The translations under genes and the position numbers were made by a program. A DNA stretch of 64,000 nt. Source: an uncultured Muribaculaceae bacterium. GTDB lineage: Bacteria > Bacteroidota > Bacteroidia > Bacteroidales > Muribaculaceae. Below the pieces are notes generated by a model that saw nothing but the letters and a program-made list of their open reading frames with translations, had not been told where the DNA came from and made no database searches. Location of the stretch: positions 124,001 to 188,000 of the forward strand of contig CAJTME010000002.1 in NCBI GenBank assembly GCA_910577315.1, written 5' to 3'. Of the stretch, positions 1 through 8,480 are shown in pieces. Numbering within the stretch: the first letter of the stretch is position 1; each line of letters opens with the position of its first letter.

Positions 1-1
1 T

Positions 2-1054
2 CCAATCGCCCTGGCGCTGACAGAATGTGTGCGACAGCCTGTGCTCGGTTACACCACCGCGCCCGACGCTTTCTGGAACGGAATTGCCGGCTGGCTGGGC
101 CATCGCCACGGATGGAATGTGACCAGGGAGGAGATAGATTTCATTCCTGGTGTAAAGAAGGGCATTGGACTTTGCGTGAATTATTTCACCCGTCCAGGCG
201 ACAAGATTCTGATTCAGCCCCCGGTCTATCATTCGTTCCATTCGGTTATCGAAGGCAATGGCCGCACTGTGGTCAACAGCCCGTTGGATTTTGACGGTGA
301 ACGCTATTCTATGAATCTTCAGCGGCTTGAGCGCGACATAGCCAGCCATCGTCCCGCCATGATGATTGTGTGCAATCCTCACAACCCGGTCGGTATTCAG
401 TGGGATGCCGATACATTGCGTGAAGTTGCCGCGGTCTGCCACCGACACGGAGTCATATTGCTTTCCGACGAGATATATGCGGACATGGTGCTCGACAAGG
501 CGCGGCATATCCCGACGGCTACCGTTTCGGACGAGGCCCGGGAGATAACCGTAACGCTTGGCGCGCCTTCCAAGAGCTTCAATATTCCCGGCGTGGCGAG
601 TGCGTGGACGGTAGTTCAGTCTCCGACCCTGCGCGACGGCTTTTTCGCATGGCTCAAGGCCAGCGAGTTCGACACTCCTCCCATCTGCGCCATATATTCA
701 ACCATGGCGGCTTATGCTGAATGTGAAGATTGGCTTGATTGTGCGCTCGACTATATCGCGTCCAACCGAGAGTTCGCGCTGGATTACATATCCCGTAACA
801 TGCCCGGTGTGAAAGCCATTCAGCCAGAAGCCGGATTCGGGCTGTGGATGGATTTCCGCGGTGTGGGTCTGTGTCATGACAGCCTTTGCGACACCCTCGT
901 CAACGGGGCGTGCGTGGCGCTGAGCGACGGCGCCACTTTCGGTGCCGAAGGAACAGGCTTCGCCCGCCTGAACATCGGGGTGCCGCGCAGTGTGCTTGCC
1001 GAGGGATTGGAACGTATAGCCAAACATGTATGCGTGCCATGCGGGAGCCGTTGA
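2..1054 (+). CDS. MalY/PatB-family PLP-dependent aminotransferase / C-S lyase (5' partial)
   Basis: Fold-type I pyridoxal-phosphate enzyme of the MalY/PatB (cystathionine beta-lyase-like) subgroup. The reading frame is open to the first base of the window and the codons before the first possible start (GTG at 29) already read as family sequence ahead of VRQPVLGYT, so the true start lies upstream. Visible motifs are CNPHNPVG (substrate/cofactor loop), LLSDEIYADMV (the Asp that pairs with the PLP ring nitrogen) and SKSFNIPG, whose Lys would be the Schiff-base residue. The C-terminus is complete. Its last 16 bases overlap the start of dapF, so the two are translationally coupled. Family members cleave C-S bonds or transaminate; the dapF linkage makes a role in lysine/cell-wall diaminopimelate metabolism possible, but that is inference. 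Confidence 0.85.
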   Translation, partial: PIALALTECVRQPVLGYTTAPDAFWNGIAGWLGHRHGWNVTREEIDFIPGVKKGIGLCVNYFTRPGDKILIQPPVYHSFHSVIEGNGRTVVNSPLDFDGERYSMNLQRLERDIASHRPAMMIVCNPHNPVGIQWDADTLREVAAVCHRHGVILLSDEIYADMVLDKARHIPTATVSDEAREITVTLGAPSKSFNIPGVASAWTVVQSPTLRDGFFAWLKASEFDTPPICAIYSTMAAYAECEDWLDCALDYIASNREFALDYISRNMPGVKAIQPEAGFGLWMDFRGVGLCHDSLCDTLVNGACVALSDGATFGAEGTGFARLNIGVPRSVLAEGLERIAKHVCVPCGSR

Positions 1055-1857
1055 AATTTTATAAAATGCACGGGTTGGGAAACGATTTCGTCGTTCTTGA
1101 CTGCATGGATGGCCGCGGGATGGATTTCGTGGGCCAGGCCCGTAAACTTTGCGACCGGCATTGCGGGGTGGGTGCCGACGGCCTCATCGCCATCCTACCG
1201 TCAGTCGTGGCCGATTGCCGCATGCGGATTTTCAATGCCGACGGTTCCGAGGCGCAGATGTGCGGCAACGGGATAAGGTGCGCGGGAAAATTCGTGCATG
1301 ACTTCGGATATGTAAGCACCCTCTCTCCGGCTGTGGAGACCATGAGCGGCGTGAAAACGCTTAAACTTTCGCTTGGTGCCGACGGTAAGGTGACGGATGT
1401 AGAAGTGGACATGGGCGTGGCTGTGGTACGCGATGAAGCGCTGGCCTATGGGATGATAGCCCTGTCGGTGGGTAATCCGCATATAGTGTCGTTTGTTGGA
1501 GATGTCATGAAATACCCCGTTGAGTCCGAGGGCCCGAGGCTCGAATGTCATCCCGTATGGCCCGATAAGGCTAACGTTGAGTTTGTGCAGTTGTGTCCTG
1601 ACAGCGTTCTTATGCAGCGCACGTGGGAGCGTGGGGTAGGCGAAACGAAGGCATGCGGCACAGGCGCCTGCGCCGCCGCGGTCGCGGCTGTCCATGCCGG
1701 CCTGGCATCATTTCCGCTTGTTGTGAGGCTGCTGGGTGGTGACCTGCATATTGACCGAGATGAAACATCCGGTCACGTGCTTATGACTGGCCCCGCGACA
1801 TTGGTGTTCGAGGGACGGCTTATTCCAGATGACGGTACATCGAGCGGAAGCCTTTGA
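1039..1857 (+). CDS. dapF: Diaminopimelate epimerase
   Basis: Converts LL- to meso-diaminopimelate, the last step before lysine and the source of the peptidoglycan cross-linking residue; cytoplasmic and cofactor-independent. The protein (272 aa, normal length) begins LKFYKMHGLGNDFVV, the family N-terminus. The two catalytic cysteines are in MCGNGIRC (about Cys75) and ETKACGTGAC (about Cys206). An in-frame ATG nine bases earlier (1030) is an equally possible start; the open frame reaching back to 886 is antisense-like extension into the upstream gene and was not used. It overlaps the aminotransferase by 16 bases. Its 3' end overlaps the 3' end of the convergent potassium-channel regulator gene by 38 bases. 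Confidence 0.96.
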   Translation: MREPLKFYKMHGLGNDFVVLDCMDGRGMDFVGQARKLCDRHCGVGADGLIAILPSVVADCRMRIFNADGSEAQMCGNGIRCAGKFVHDFGYVSTLSPAVETMSGVKTLKLSLGADGKVTDVEVDMGVAVVRDEALAYGMIALSVGNPHIVSFVGDVMKYPVESEGPRLECHPVWPDKANVEFVQLCPDSVLMQRTWERGVGETKACGTGACAAAVAAVHAGLASFPLVVRLLGGDLHIDRDETSGHVLMTGPATLVFEGRLIPDDGTSSGSL

Positions 1858-2509
1858 CTGGTCCGAAAACCACCAGTACATCCCCTTCTGTAACGGCCTG
1901 TTTCGGAACCGTCGGGTCAATTATCGTGGGAACAAGGTGAGCGACCCCGAGGACATTCGTCTTTGGCATCTGGCGCGTCACGGCCACCAGTTTTAATCCG
2001 TAGTTGCGTTCGAGTTCAAGGTCGGAATATTGAAGTCCCACAAAGAATTTTGGCGCTTGAAATTTCAGGATGAAATTTTCGTCGTTCACTGCCAACGACT
2101 CAACCTCGGCTCCGAGTGCCATCTCGTGAGTGAGGTCGATTGCCGCCCGTTGCTCGGGACGGAGGATGCGCGCCACGTTGAAGCTTTGCAGGATGGATTC
2201 GTGAAGCGGGTCGATGGCGCGGGCGTATATTGTCTTGACTCCGGCCTTTTTCAGGAGGGCGACTGTCTTGACAGACGCGCCGAAATTCTCGCCAATGGCC
2301 ACAATCACCACATCGACATTCCGCAGCGGTAGGACGCCGAGGGCGGTTTCCTCGGTGGTGTCGAGTACGTATGCGGTCGTGATGTAGTCCTTGATGGCGT
2401 CAATGGTGGTGCGCGATGTGTCAGCGCCAATCACCTCGTGACCCTGTGCCACCAGGTCGCGGGCGAGGTTCGCTCCGTAAATTCCGAGTCCGATTATAAG
2501 GTAACGCAT
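1820..2509 (-). CDS. KtrA/TrkA-type potassium uptake regulatory subunit (RCK domains)
   Basis: Cytoplasmic nucleotide-gated regulator of a Trk/Ktr potassium channel. The N-terminus MRYLIIGLGIYGANLARDL is a Rossmann GxGxxG site (RCK-N, residues 1-120), and residues about 140-229 fit an RCK-C (TrkA-C) ligand domain. At 229 aa it is a one-module KtrA-like protein rather than the doubled 458-aa enteric TrkA. It lies 17 bases downstream of the membrane subunit gene on the same strand, so the pair forms one operon. Tail-to-tail overlap with dapF leaves no room for a separate terminator. Confidence 0.9.
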   Translation of the reverse strand: MRYLIIGLGIYGANLARDLVAQGHEVIGADTSRTTIDAIKDYITTAYVLDTTEETALGVLPLRNVDVVIVAIGENFGASVKTVALLKKAGVKTIYARAIDPLHESILQSFNVARILRPEQRAAIDLTHEMALGAEVESLAVNDENFILKFQAPKFFVGLQYSDLELERNYGLKLVAVTRQMPKTNVLGVAHLVPTIIDPTVPKQAVTEGDVLVVFGPVKGFRSMYRHLE

Positions 2510-2526
2510 TGTCAGTTATTGTAATA

Positions 2527-4383
2527 TCAGTTGATTATGATGTTTTCTTCGGGAAGATGTTCCGATATGTCGTGGCGGTTCGACACGAATCCCGAAAGGA
2601 TAGATATGATGCCTACGCGTCCCAGGAACATGGCCACGCACAATGTCACTTTCGAAGGGTCGCATAATTCCCCCGTTACGCCGAGCGATGACCCCACGGT
2701 GAACAGGGCCGACGTAACCTCGAATATCAACGGTTTAAGAGCCATCTGCGGTTCAAGGAACATGACGATGGCGGTGAACCCGAGGAAAGCGACGATGGCG
2801 AGGGCGAGTACGGTGTTGGCGCGGCGCACCGACCCTACCGATATGGTGCGGTCGTAGGCCCACGCTCTCTTGCGGCCCGCGATGACCGAGCGTACGTTGA
2901 GGAACACTGCAGCCACGGTGTTGACCTTCACGCCGCCGGCAAGCGACTGCGACGCGCCGCCAATCCACATCTGCACCACAACGATGAGCAGCGTGAGCGA
3001 CATGAATTCTGACGGATTTACCGACGCGAATCCGGCGCTTCGCGGAATCAGGGAATTGAATACAGATTGCACGGCCTTTTGCCACAGCGTCATCCCCCGC
3101 AGCGTGTTGTTGTATTCGAGGACGAAAAATGCCGCCGAGCACACGCCGAGTATCAGCAGCGATGTTGCGAGCACAAGCTTGGTGTTGAGGTCATAGAGAT
3201 GCAGCGGCAGGTCGGGACGTTGGCCCTTCATCCTTTGCCACAGGCTCTTTATACGACCGACGATTATGTCTTTGAAGTTTACAAGAATCGGGAAACCGAT
3301 GGCGCCGGCAAGAATCAGCACGCATGTCACGATATACAATGATTGGCCGGGCGTCATGAGAGCCGGATTAGCCATGCCCTGCGGCAGACACGAGAAACCG
3401 GCGTTGCAGAATGCCGACAGCGAATGGAAGCCGGCGAATATAAGTTTGTCTGTTTCCGACAGCCCCAGCGAATCTGGAATGGTGAAATAAACCCCGACAG
3501 CCCCGATTGCTTCGACCGCGAGGGTGAAGCCGATGATATAGAGCAGGGTGGGGAGCAGGGCGTTCATGGTCTTGGAATAGACCATGTCGCGTATGAGCAG
3601 CTGGTTGTAGACCGATGTGGCGCCGCTGAAGAACAGGGCGAAGAAGCTGGTGAATGTAAGGACTCCTATGCCGCCTATCTGGAAAAGCACGGCAAGCACC
3701 GCGATGCCAGTCGGGGTGAACGTCGACGGGATGTCGACCGGTGTCAGGCCGGTGATGCACACCGCCGAGGTGGCGACGAACAATGAATCCACGTACGATA
3801 TTGAACCATAGGTGCATTTTGGAAGCATCAGCACAAACGAGCCTATGATTATGAAGAACAGGAAGCTTCCCGAAAGCAGCAACGACGGGTTGGTGCGCCT
3901 CGAGGTGGCCCTCATCACAGCGTAGCATATCTCGACAAGGGAATATGCACCGAGTACTATGTATAGGAAGCGGTGCCCGTACAGCAAGCGTTCAAGAAAC
4001 GGAATCCAGGGATGCTCGGGATGGGGATAGAGCAAAGGGAGCAGCGTGATGAGGACAGCTGAATCCACTATCCATTTCAAAAGCCTCGTATTGCGGGTAG
4101 TGGTGCGGAACCGCAATACGAGGCCATAAAGTACCTTTACGATAAATACAATCTGACAGCCGTGCATCAGGCGCGAAAGCAACACAAGGTCATGCCGCGA
4201 ATGGTCATAGCCAATCAGCACCACCAGGCATACGAGGCACATCAACGACGCCACGATTGCTGCGCCGCCAAGCCAGTTTGACCCAATGCGTATGGCATTG
4301 CTGAAATGGTGGGTGAACTGGCCGTAGCGGAAACGGGCCACCTTTATTTTGTGTTTTATAGACGAACGGAACCCTGACGGCAT
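2527..4383 (-). CDS. TrkH/KtrB-family potassium uptake membrane subunit
   Basis: Integral membrane potassium translocator made of four pore-like repeats. Pore segments with the conserved glycine can be read in TSAVCITGLTPVDIPST, SAFCNAGFSCLPQGM and SLIPRSAGFASVNPSEF, and the last repeat contains FTVGSSLGVTGEL. At 618 aa it is longer than a typical KtrB (about 450 aa); the extra part is an N-terminal region of roughly 130 residues with additional hydrophobic segments, as in other Bacteroidetes homologues. It precedes the KtrA-like gene by 17 bases. The exact ion coupling (H+, Na+ or none) cannot be read from sequence. Confidence 0.9.
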   Translation of the reverse strand: MPSGFRSSIKHKIKVARFRYGQFTHHFSNAIRIGSNWLGGAAIVASLMCLVCLVVLIGYDHSRHDLVLLSRLMHGCQIVFIVKVLYGLVLRFRTTTRNTRLLKWIVDSAVLITLLPLLYPHPEHPWIPFLERLLYGHRFLYIVLGAYSLVEICYAVMRATSRRTNPSLLLSGSFLFFIIIGSFVLMLPKCTYGSISYVDSLFVATSAVCITGLTPVDIPSTFTPTGIAVLAVLFQIGGIGVLTFTSFFALFFSGATSVYNQLLIRDMVYSKTMNALLPTLLYIIGFTLAVEAIGAVGVYFTIPDSLGLSETDKLIFAGFHSLSAFCNAGFSCLPQGMANPALMTPGQSLYIVTCVLILAGAIGFPILVNFKDIIVGRIKSLWQRMKGQRPDLPLHLYDLNTKLVLATSLLILGVCSAAFFVLEYNNTLRGMTLWQKAVQSVFNSLIPRSAGFASVNPSEFMSLTLLIVVVQMWIGGASQSLAGGVKVNTVAAVFLNVRSVIAGRKRAWAYDRTISVGSVRRANTVLALAIVAFLGFTAIVMFLEPQMALKPLIFEVTSALFTVGSSLGVTGELCDPSKVTLCVAMFLGRVGIISILSGFVSNRHDISEHLPEENIIIN

Positions 4384-4425
4384 GTCAAAGCTTATTTGCT
4401 CAATCGGGCCTGCGGGGCCCTATGG

Positions 4426-5151
4426 TTATTTATTTTTTCCTTTGAGGAGATTCTGGAGAGCTTCGGCAGCCTTTGAGGTGGACGATGAGCCGGTATCGGT
4501 TGTGCTCTCTGTGGTTGATGATGCGGCGCCTGTGTCAGTGTTGCTGCTTGTCTTTTTCAGCTTTGCGCCGGCATAGATGCCGTCATACGATTTCAGGAGA
4601 TCCGACACGGTCTTGAGTGTCTGGATATTGGCTACGGAAGCGACCTTGTCGGCCACAGCGATGGCTTTCGACGCGTCGAATGTGAGGGTCAGCACGTTGG
4701 TCGCGCTTTTGGTGGCCTGGGCAGATATTTTGCCGAGCGACACCTTGCCGAAAGCGCTGAAATTGAACGTAAGGGCTCCCTCGTCGCTTTCTTTTGTGAT
4801 GGTGCCTTTGAGCGAGACACCCTTTATTTTCATCAGGAAATTGCCGTCGGCATCCACCGTGAGCACGATGGTGTTGAGCCCGAGGCGTTCATAATACGGT
4901 TCAAGTTTGCTTTCGATTGCTGCCGAGGCTGCTACACCGCCGATTTTGTTGAGGGCATTGTCGCTCTGGAAGCTCACGGCAGGTGCCTGGTAGCTCCATG
5001 TGCCCTGAATGTCGGCGATTTCAAATTTTGAGGTGGCCGTGAAGGCCGATACAATGCCGCCGAGAGCTTCAAGGGGATTGCCGGCGGTAGCCATGGGGGC
5101 GGCGCTCATGAGCGCGCAGACGGCCGCAGCCGCGAAAGCTATTTTCTTCAT
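4426..5151 (-). CDS. DUF4923-family secreted protein
   Basis: Bacteroidetes-restricted family of unknown function. I chose the ATG at 5151 because it begins a clean signal peptide (MKKIAFAAAAVCALMSAAP, then a TAG/NPLEAL cleavage region); the longer open frame starts in charged, non-family sequence. The mature part has IQGTWSYQAPAVSFQSD and a series of short beta-rich stretches (FLMKIKGVSLKGTITKE), a lipocalin-like layout. The C-terminal about 45 residues are Ser/Thr-rich low complexity ending in LLKGKNK. It sits 5 bases downstream of the sugar dehydratase stop and 42 bases upstream of the potassium transporter, so co-transcription with both is likely. No function is proposed. Confidence 0.72.
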   Translation of the reverse strand: MKKIAFAAAAVCALMSAAPMATAGNPLEALGGIVSAFTATSKFEIADIQGTWSYQAPAVSFQSDNALNKIGGVAASAAIESKLEPYYERLGLNTIVLTVDADGNFLMKIKGVSLKGTITKESDEGALTFNFSAFGKVSLGKISAQATKSATNVLTLTFDASKAIAVADKVASVANIQTLKTVSDLLKSYDGIYAGAKLKKTSSNTDTGAASSTTESTTDTGSSSTSKAAEALQNLLKGKNK

Positions 5152-5156
5152 ATTTG

Positions 5157-7145
5157 TCAGCGTGATATTTCTGTTATTACTTCGTTTTTTGAAATTTCTT
5201 TGTCGACCGATTCCCACTGGGAGTTTTTCGACTTGTATTCCGGCACCATGCGCTTCATTTCCGCCACGATGTCGTGGTATTCGCCCAGTTCTGTGAGCTG
5301 GCGCAGGGTGTCAAGATGGCCGCATACTTCGTTGTAGTCGTATATTCTAACCTTTGCGACCATGATTTTGTTGTGGCGCGTGGCCATGGTCATTTCCTTG
5401 TCGTTGAGGAGTTCCTCGTAGAGCTTCTCGCCGGGGCGGAGGCCGGTCTCGACAATCTCGATGTCCTCGCCGGGACGCAGTCCCGACAGCGAAATCATGC
5501 GGGTGGCGAGGTCATAGATTTTCACAGGCTGTCCCATGTCGAATACGAAAATCTCGCCTCCGGCGCCCATTGTGCCGGCCTGGAGAACCAGTGAGCAAGC
5601 CTCGGGAATCGTCATGAAATAACGGATGATGTCGCGGTGGGTGACGGTAATGGGGCCACCCTGCTCAATCTGTTTGCGGAAGAGGGGAATCACCGAGCCG
5701 TTTGAGCCGAGCACGTTGCCGAAGCGGGTGGTGATGAATCGGGTGGATTTGGAGTCGGATTTGCCACGGATGTGATAGAAAAGGCTTTGCACGTAAATCT
5801 CGGCTATGCGCTTTGAAGCACCCATGATATTGGTGGGGTTCACGGCCTTGTCGGTGGAAATCATCACGAATTTCTCCACCTTATATTTTATGGCCAGGTC
5901 GGCCAGGTTCTTGGTGCCGAATACGTTGGTGAGTATTGCCTCGGACGGATTGCGCTCCATCATGGGCACGTGCTTATAGGCGGCGGCGTGGAACACATAT
6001 CGGGGGCGATAGCGCATGAAGGCCTGTTCGAGACGTCCCGCATTGGCAACGTCGCCGATGAACAGGTGAATCTTGATGTCGGGGTGCGCAGCTTCCATCT
6101 GGAGCTGCAGCTCGTGCATGGGCGTTTCGGCCTGGTCGACAAGCACGATGTCGGCGGCCTGCATCGAGGCCACCTGATTGACAATCTCCGAGCCGATTGA
6201 GCCCGCCGCGCCGGTGATCATGACGGTTTGCCCGCGCAGCTGGAGCTCGACCTCGGTTGTGTCGGGCTGAATCACGTCGCGGCCCAGGAGGTCTTCGATG
6301 TTGATGTTTCTCACCGTGGGCGTGCCCTGAGTCTCCAGACCTGTCTTGCGGTCGATTTCCTTCATCTGCGAGAACATCAGCAGGTGGATGTGCTTCTTGA
6401 GGAAGATGTCGGCCACGCCGCTGCGCATGAATTTGAGCTGGGCCTCGGGGAAGATGAGGCAGTTGCAGTCGTATTTCTCAAATATTTCAGAGATTGTGTC
6501 GGCAGAGTAGGGATGGACCGGGATGTCGTTGATGGTTGAGCCAACCGAGTCGGGCATCAGCGACAGCATGGCCACCACCTTATAGTGACATTCAGGCTCG
6601 TTATTGAGCGTTGACGCGAATGCGAATGTATTGACGGTGGAGCCGAGTGCGATTGCTCGCGTCCGGCGCACCGACTTACCTGAAAGTATGCGGTAAAGAT
6701 ATTTTATGGCGAGGCGGGTGAATACCATGCCCGTGAATACGAGCAGGGCGACCACGAAAATATTCCAGATTCCGAAATATGCCATGCCGAGTGCCATGAA
6801 TGTGCTTAGGGCGGCAAGCAACATCAGCGCCGATGACGATACGACGAGCGCCACCACGCGGTAGATGTCTTCAAACACCGACAGGCGCACGATATAGCGG
6901 TAGGTGTGAACCACCGGCATCATGAGGGCATAGGCACAGAAAACCACCAATCCCTGAGCGAATGGGGTGAACCACCAGCCCGGATGGTCGAGGCCTGCGG
7001 TAGGACTGAATACGTAAGTTATGAAGCAGCTGAGGGCGACAATGACCAAATCGGCGCACAACACTACCCACCGAGGGCTGGGAGCCGCCATGAATCTTGA
7101 AACCAAAGCACTGTCGTTAAGCAGTTTTGAAAGTCTATTACTCAT
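5157..7145 (-). CDS. Membrane-anchored nucleotide-sugar 4,6-dehydratase/epimerase (CapD/WbpM/FlaA1 family)
   Basis: Makes 4-keto-6-deoxy UDP-sugars for capsule, O-antigen or protein glycans. The N-terminus has four to five membrane segments (residues about 25-150), followed by a CoA-binding-like Rossmann region and then the catalytic SDR domain: NAD-binding TGAAGSIGSEI near residue 310, YKHVPMMERNP, and the active-site stretch STDKAVNPTNIMGASKR. Length (662 aa) is normal for the long WbpM-like form. The ATG at 7145 (MSNRLSKLL) was chosen over one 30 bases upstream (7175) because the region in between does not look like family sequence; either is possible. A good Bacteroidetes promoter lies just upstream. 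It is first in a likely operon with DUF4923 and the potassium genes. Confidence 0.9.
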   Translation of the reverse strand: MSNRLSKLLNDSALVSRFMAAPSPRWVVLCADLVIVALSCFITYVFSPTAGLDHPGWWFTPFAQGLVVFCAYALMMPVVHTYRYIVRLSVFEDIYRVVALVVSSSALMLLAALSTFMALGMAYFGIWNIFVVALLVFTGMVFTRLAIKYLYRILSGKSVRRTRAIALGSTVNTFAFASTLNNEPECHYKVVAMLSLMPDSVGSTINDIPVHPYSADTISEIFEKYDCNCLIFPEAQLKFMRSGVADIFLKKHIHLLMFSQMKEIDRKTGLETQGTPTVRNINIEDLLGRDVIQPDTTEVELQLRGQTVMITGAAGSIGSEIVNQVASMQAADIVLVDQAETPMHELQLQMEAAHPDIKIHLFIGDVANAGRLEQAFMRYRPRYVFHAAAYKHVPMMERNPSEAILTNVFGTKNLADLAIKYKVEKFVMISTDKAVNPTNIMGASKRIAEIYVQSLFYHIRGKSDSKSTRFITTRFGNVLGSNGSVIPLFRKQIEQGGPITVTHRDIIRYFMTIPEACSLVLQAGTMGAGGEIFVFDMGQPVKIYDLATRMISLSGLRPGEDIEIVETGLRPGEKLYEELLNDKEMTMATRHNKIMVAKVRIYDYNEVCGHLDTLRQLTELGEYHDIVAEMKRMVPEYKSKNSQWESVDKEISKNEVITEISR

Positions 7146-7205
7146 CGCACAATCAGGGATATGAACTCTATACAAATCAATATAAAATCAAAGATATAAT
7201 CGGTG

Positions 7206-7236
7206 CAAATATAGTAAAAAATATTGTAACCCACAA
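7206..7236 (-). promoter_or_regulatory. Bacteroidetes-type promoter for the sugar dehydratase operon
   Basis: On the minus strand TTG (7236-7234), 20 bases, then TATATTTG (7213-7206), matching the TTG-N(19-22)-TAnnTTTG consensus of the Bacteroidetes primary sigma factor. A second -7-like box, TATCTTTG (7196-7189), lies closer to the gene but has no matching -33 element. The -33 region falls inside a 7-bp inverted repeat (ATATTGT 7221-7227 and ACAATAT 7233-7239). Confidence 0.6.
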
Positions 7237-7275
7237 TATAAAAGGCAGCGCATGCCTGTCGGTTACCCGTTGAGG

Positions 7276-7905
7276 TTACATGGCAGCAATAGCCGACGCA
7301 TCAAGCCGGCATATCTCGTCGGCGACAATATCGGCCATCGGTTCCACTTTATGAAGTGGATTGGTGGTGGTCAGTCCGGCCACTATTGCGCCTGAGCGAC
7401 GTCCGGCCTCAAGTCCTGCAAGCGAGTCTTCGACCACGATAAACTCGCCTTTGCCTGCGCCGAGGCGCCCTGCGGCCAGGAGGTAGCCTTGTGGGTCGGG
7501 TTTGGACGCGGTGACGTCCTCGTCGGTGACAAGGGTGTCGATTGCGGCTTCCAGCGCGGGCAGCTGCGTGAAAAGATGCCGCATCTTCTCGCGGTTGCTT
7601 GATGTGACGATGGCGGTTTTTATTCCGCGCTCTTTCAGTTGCGCCATCAATTCCATTACACCGGGGAAGAGGTGGTATTCCATGTTGTGCTCCTGGTCGG
7701 CGAGCATGGCGCGTATTTTCTCCTGAGTGTCAGGAGCGGGGAAATATGTGGTCAGAATCTTCGAAAGGGTGCTGCCCTTGATTACCTGGGCGAAATTGTC
7801 GACTCCGGTAGGGAACATGGAATCCATCTTTCCCCAGAACTCAGTATATATGCCCTCGGTGTCAACCAGGACACCGTCAAGGTCAAAAAGCACTGCTTTA
7901 ATCAT
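7276..7905 (-). CDS. HAD-superfamily phosphatase / beta-phosphoglucomutase-like
   Basis: Cytoplasmic haloacid-dehalogenase-type phosphotransferase (209 aa). All four HAD motifs are visible: I, FDLDGVLVDTE (nucleophile and acid/base Asp); II, IVTSSN; III, Lys in TASKPDPQGYL; IV, VVEDSLAGLEAGRRSG. The cap is the alpha-helical C1 type between motifs I and II. This subclass includes beta-phosphoglucomutases and small sugar-phosphate phosphatases; the substrate cannot be told. It is a single-gene unit, divergent from the YtxH genes. Confidence 0.88.
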   Translation of the reverse strand: MIKAVLFDLDGVLVDTEGIYTEFWGKMDSMFPTGVDNFAQVIKGSTLSKILTTYFPAPDTQEKIRAMLADQEHNMEYHLFPGVMELMAQLKERGIKTAIVTSSNREKMRHLFTQLPALEAAIDTLVTDEDVTASKPDPQGYLLAAGRLGAGKGEFIVVEDSLAGLEAGRRSGAIVAGLTTTNPLHKVEPMADIVADEICRLDASAIAAM

Positions 7906-7948
7906 AGTAATACCTTCTGGCTGGTTAATAATTCGTGAATAAGGACTG

Positions 7949-7956
7949 CAAAGTTA
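7949..7956 (-). promoter_or_regulatory. Probable -7 box for the HAD phosphatase gene
   Basis: Minus-strand TAACTTTG, a perfect TAnnTTTG, 44 bases upstream of the HAD start codon. No TTG is found at the ideal distance, so only the -7 element is called. On the opposite strand TATTTTTG (7960-7967) could serve the divergent YtxH genes, also without a clear -33 element. Confidence 0.45.
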
Positions 7957-8068
7957 CGATATTTTTGCCAAACAATGAAAAATCATCTGTCGATTGAACC
8001 TTTCCAGTCTGGTGTATGTTGTATATCCAGTTACAAAAATATCAACCGTTAAAAACATCAATGACACT

Positions 8069-8284
8069 ATGAAAGCTCATGAAATGATTCTCGCCGCTCT
8101 CGGCGGCGCTGTGGTAGGCGCGGCAGCCGCGCTGCTGTTCGCCCCTGAAAAAGGCTCGAAGACCCGCAAAAACATCAAGGAATTCATCAAGGACAATTGC
8201 CCTTTCGTGAAGGAAAGCGAAGTTGAACAGCTCGCCGACCGCATCGAAGCTGCCATTGAAACCGAAAAGACAAAGACAAAATGA
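8069..8284 (+). CDS. YtxH-domain small envelope protein
   Basis: 71-aa protein of the YtxH family (one N-terminal hydrophobic helix, then a charged helical tail), a group associated with envelope or general stress in bacteria; the exact role is unknown. The start at 8069 gives the family N-terminus MKAHEMILAALGGAVVGAAA with the signature LLFAPEKGSKTRK; an upstream ATG at 7994 adds 25 residues without family resemblance. Its last codons overlap the next YtxH gene by 4 bases (ATGA), indicating coupled translation. Confidence 0.82.
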   Translation: MKAHEMILAALGGAVVGAAAALLFAPEKGSKTRKNIKEFIKDNCPFVKESEVEQLADRIEAAIETEKTKTK

Positions 8285-8469
8285 AGAATTTAGCGCTATT
8301 TTTGGGCGGAGCCCTTGTAGGCGCCGCGGCAGCCGCCCTCTTTACCCCCGAAAAGGGTGAGGACCTCCGCTACCGCATCAAGATGCTGCTGATGAAAAAA
8401 GGCATCATCCCTTCTGACAATGTCGACGAGTTCGTAGAGCTCATCGCGTCGGAAATCGAAAATAAGTAA
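8281..8469 (+). CDS. Second YtxH-domain small protein
   Basis: 62-aa paralogue of the preceding gene. Both share a Gly/Ala-rich membrane helix followed by (F)xPEKGxxxR (here ALFTPEKGEDLRYR). The acidic C-terminus DEFVELIASEIENK corresponds to the EQLADRIEAAIE segment of the first copy, so the pair looks like a tandem duplication. Overlaps the upstream gene by 4 bases and is followed 11 bases later by a strong terminator hairpin. Confidence 0.8.
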   Translation: MKNLALFLGGALVGAAAAALFTPEKGEDLRYRIKMLLMKKGIIPSDNVDEFVELIASEIENK

Positions 8470-8480
8470 AATATAAAAAT

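Noticed and set aside
886..1038. N-terminal extension of DapF
   Set aside because: The frame is open but the residues are Arg/Cys-rich out-of-frame aminotransferase sequence; the family N-terminus begins at 1030/1039.
4408..4423. Hairpin between the potassium transporter and DUF4923 genes as terminator
   Set aside because: GGGCC/GGCCC pairing exists but no T-run follows on the minus strand; read-through is more likely.
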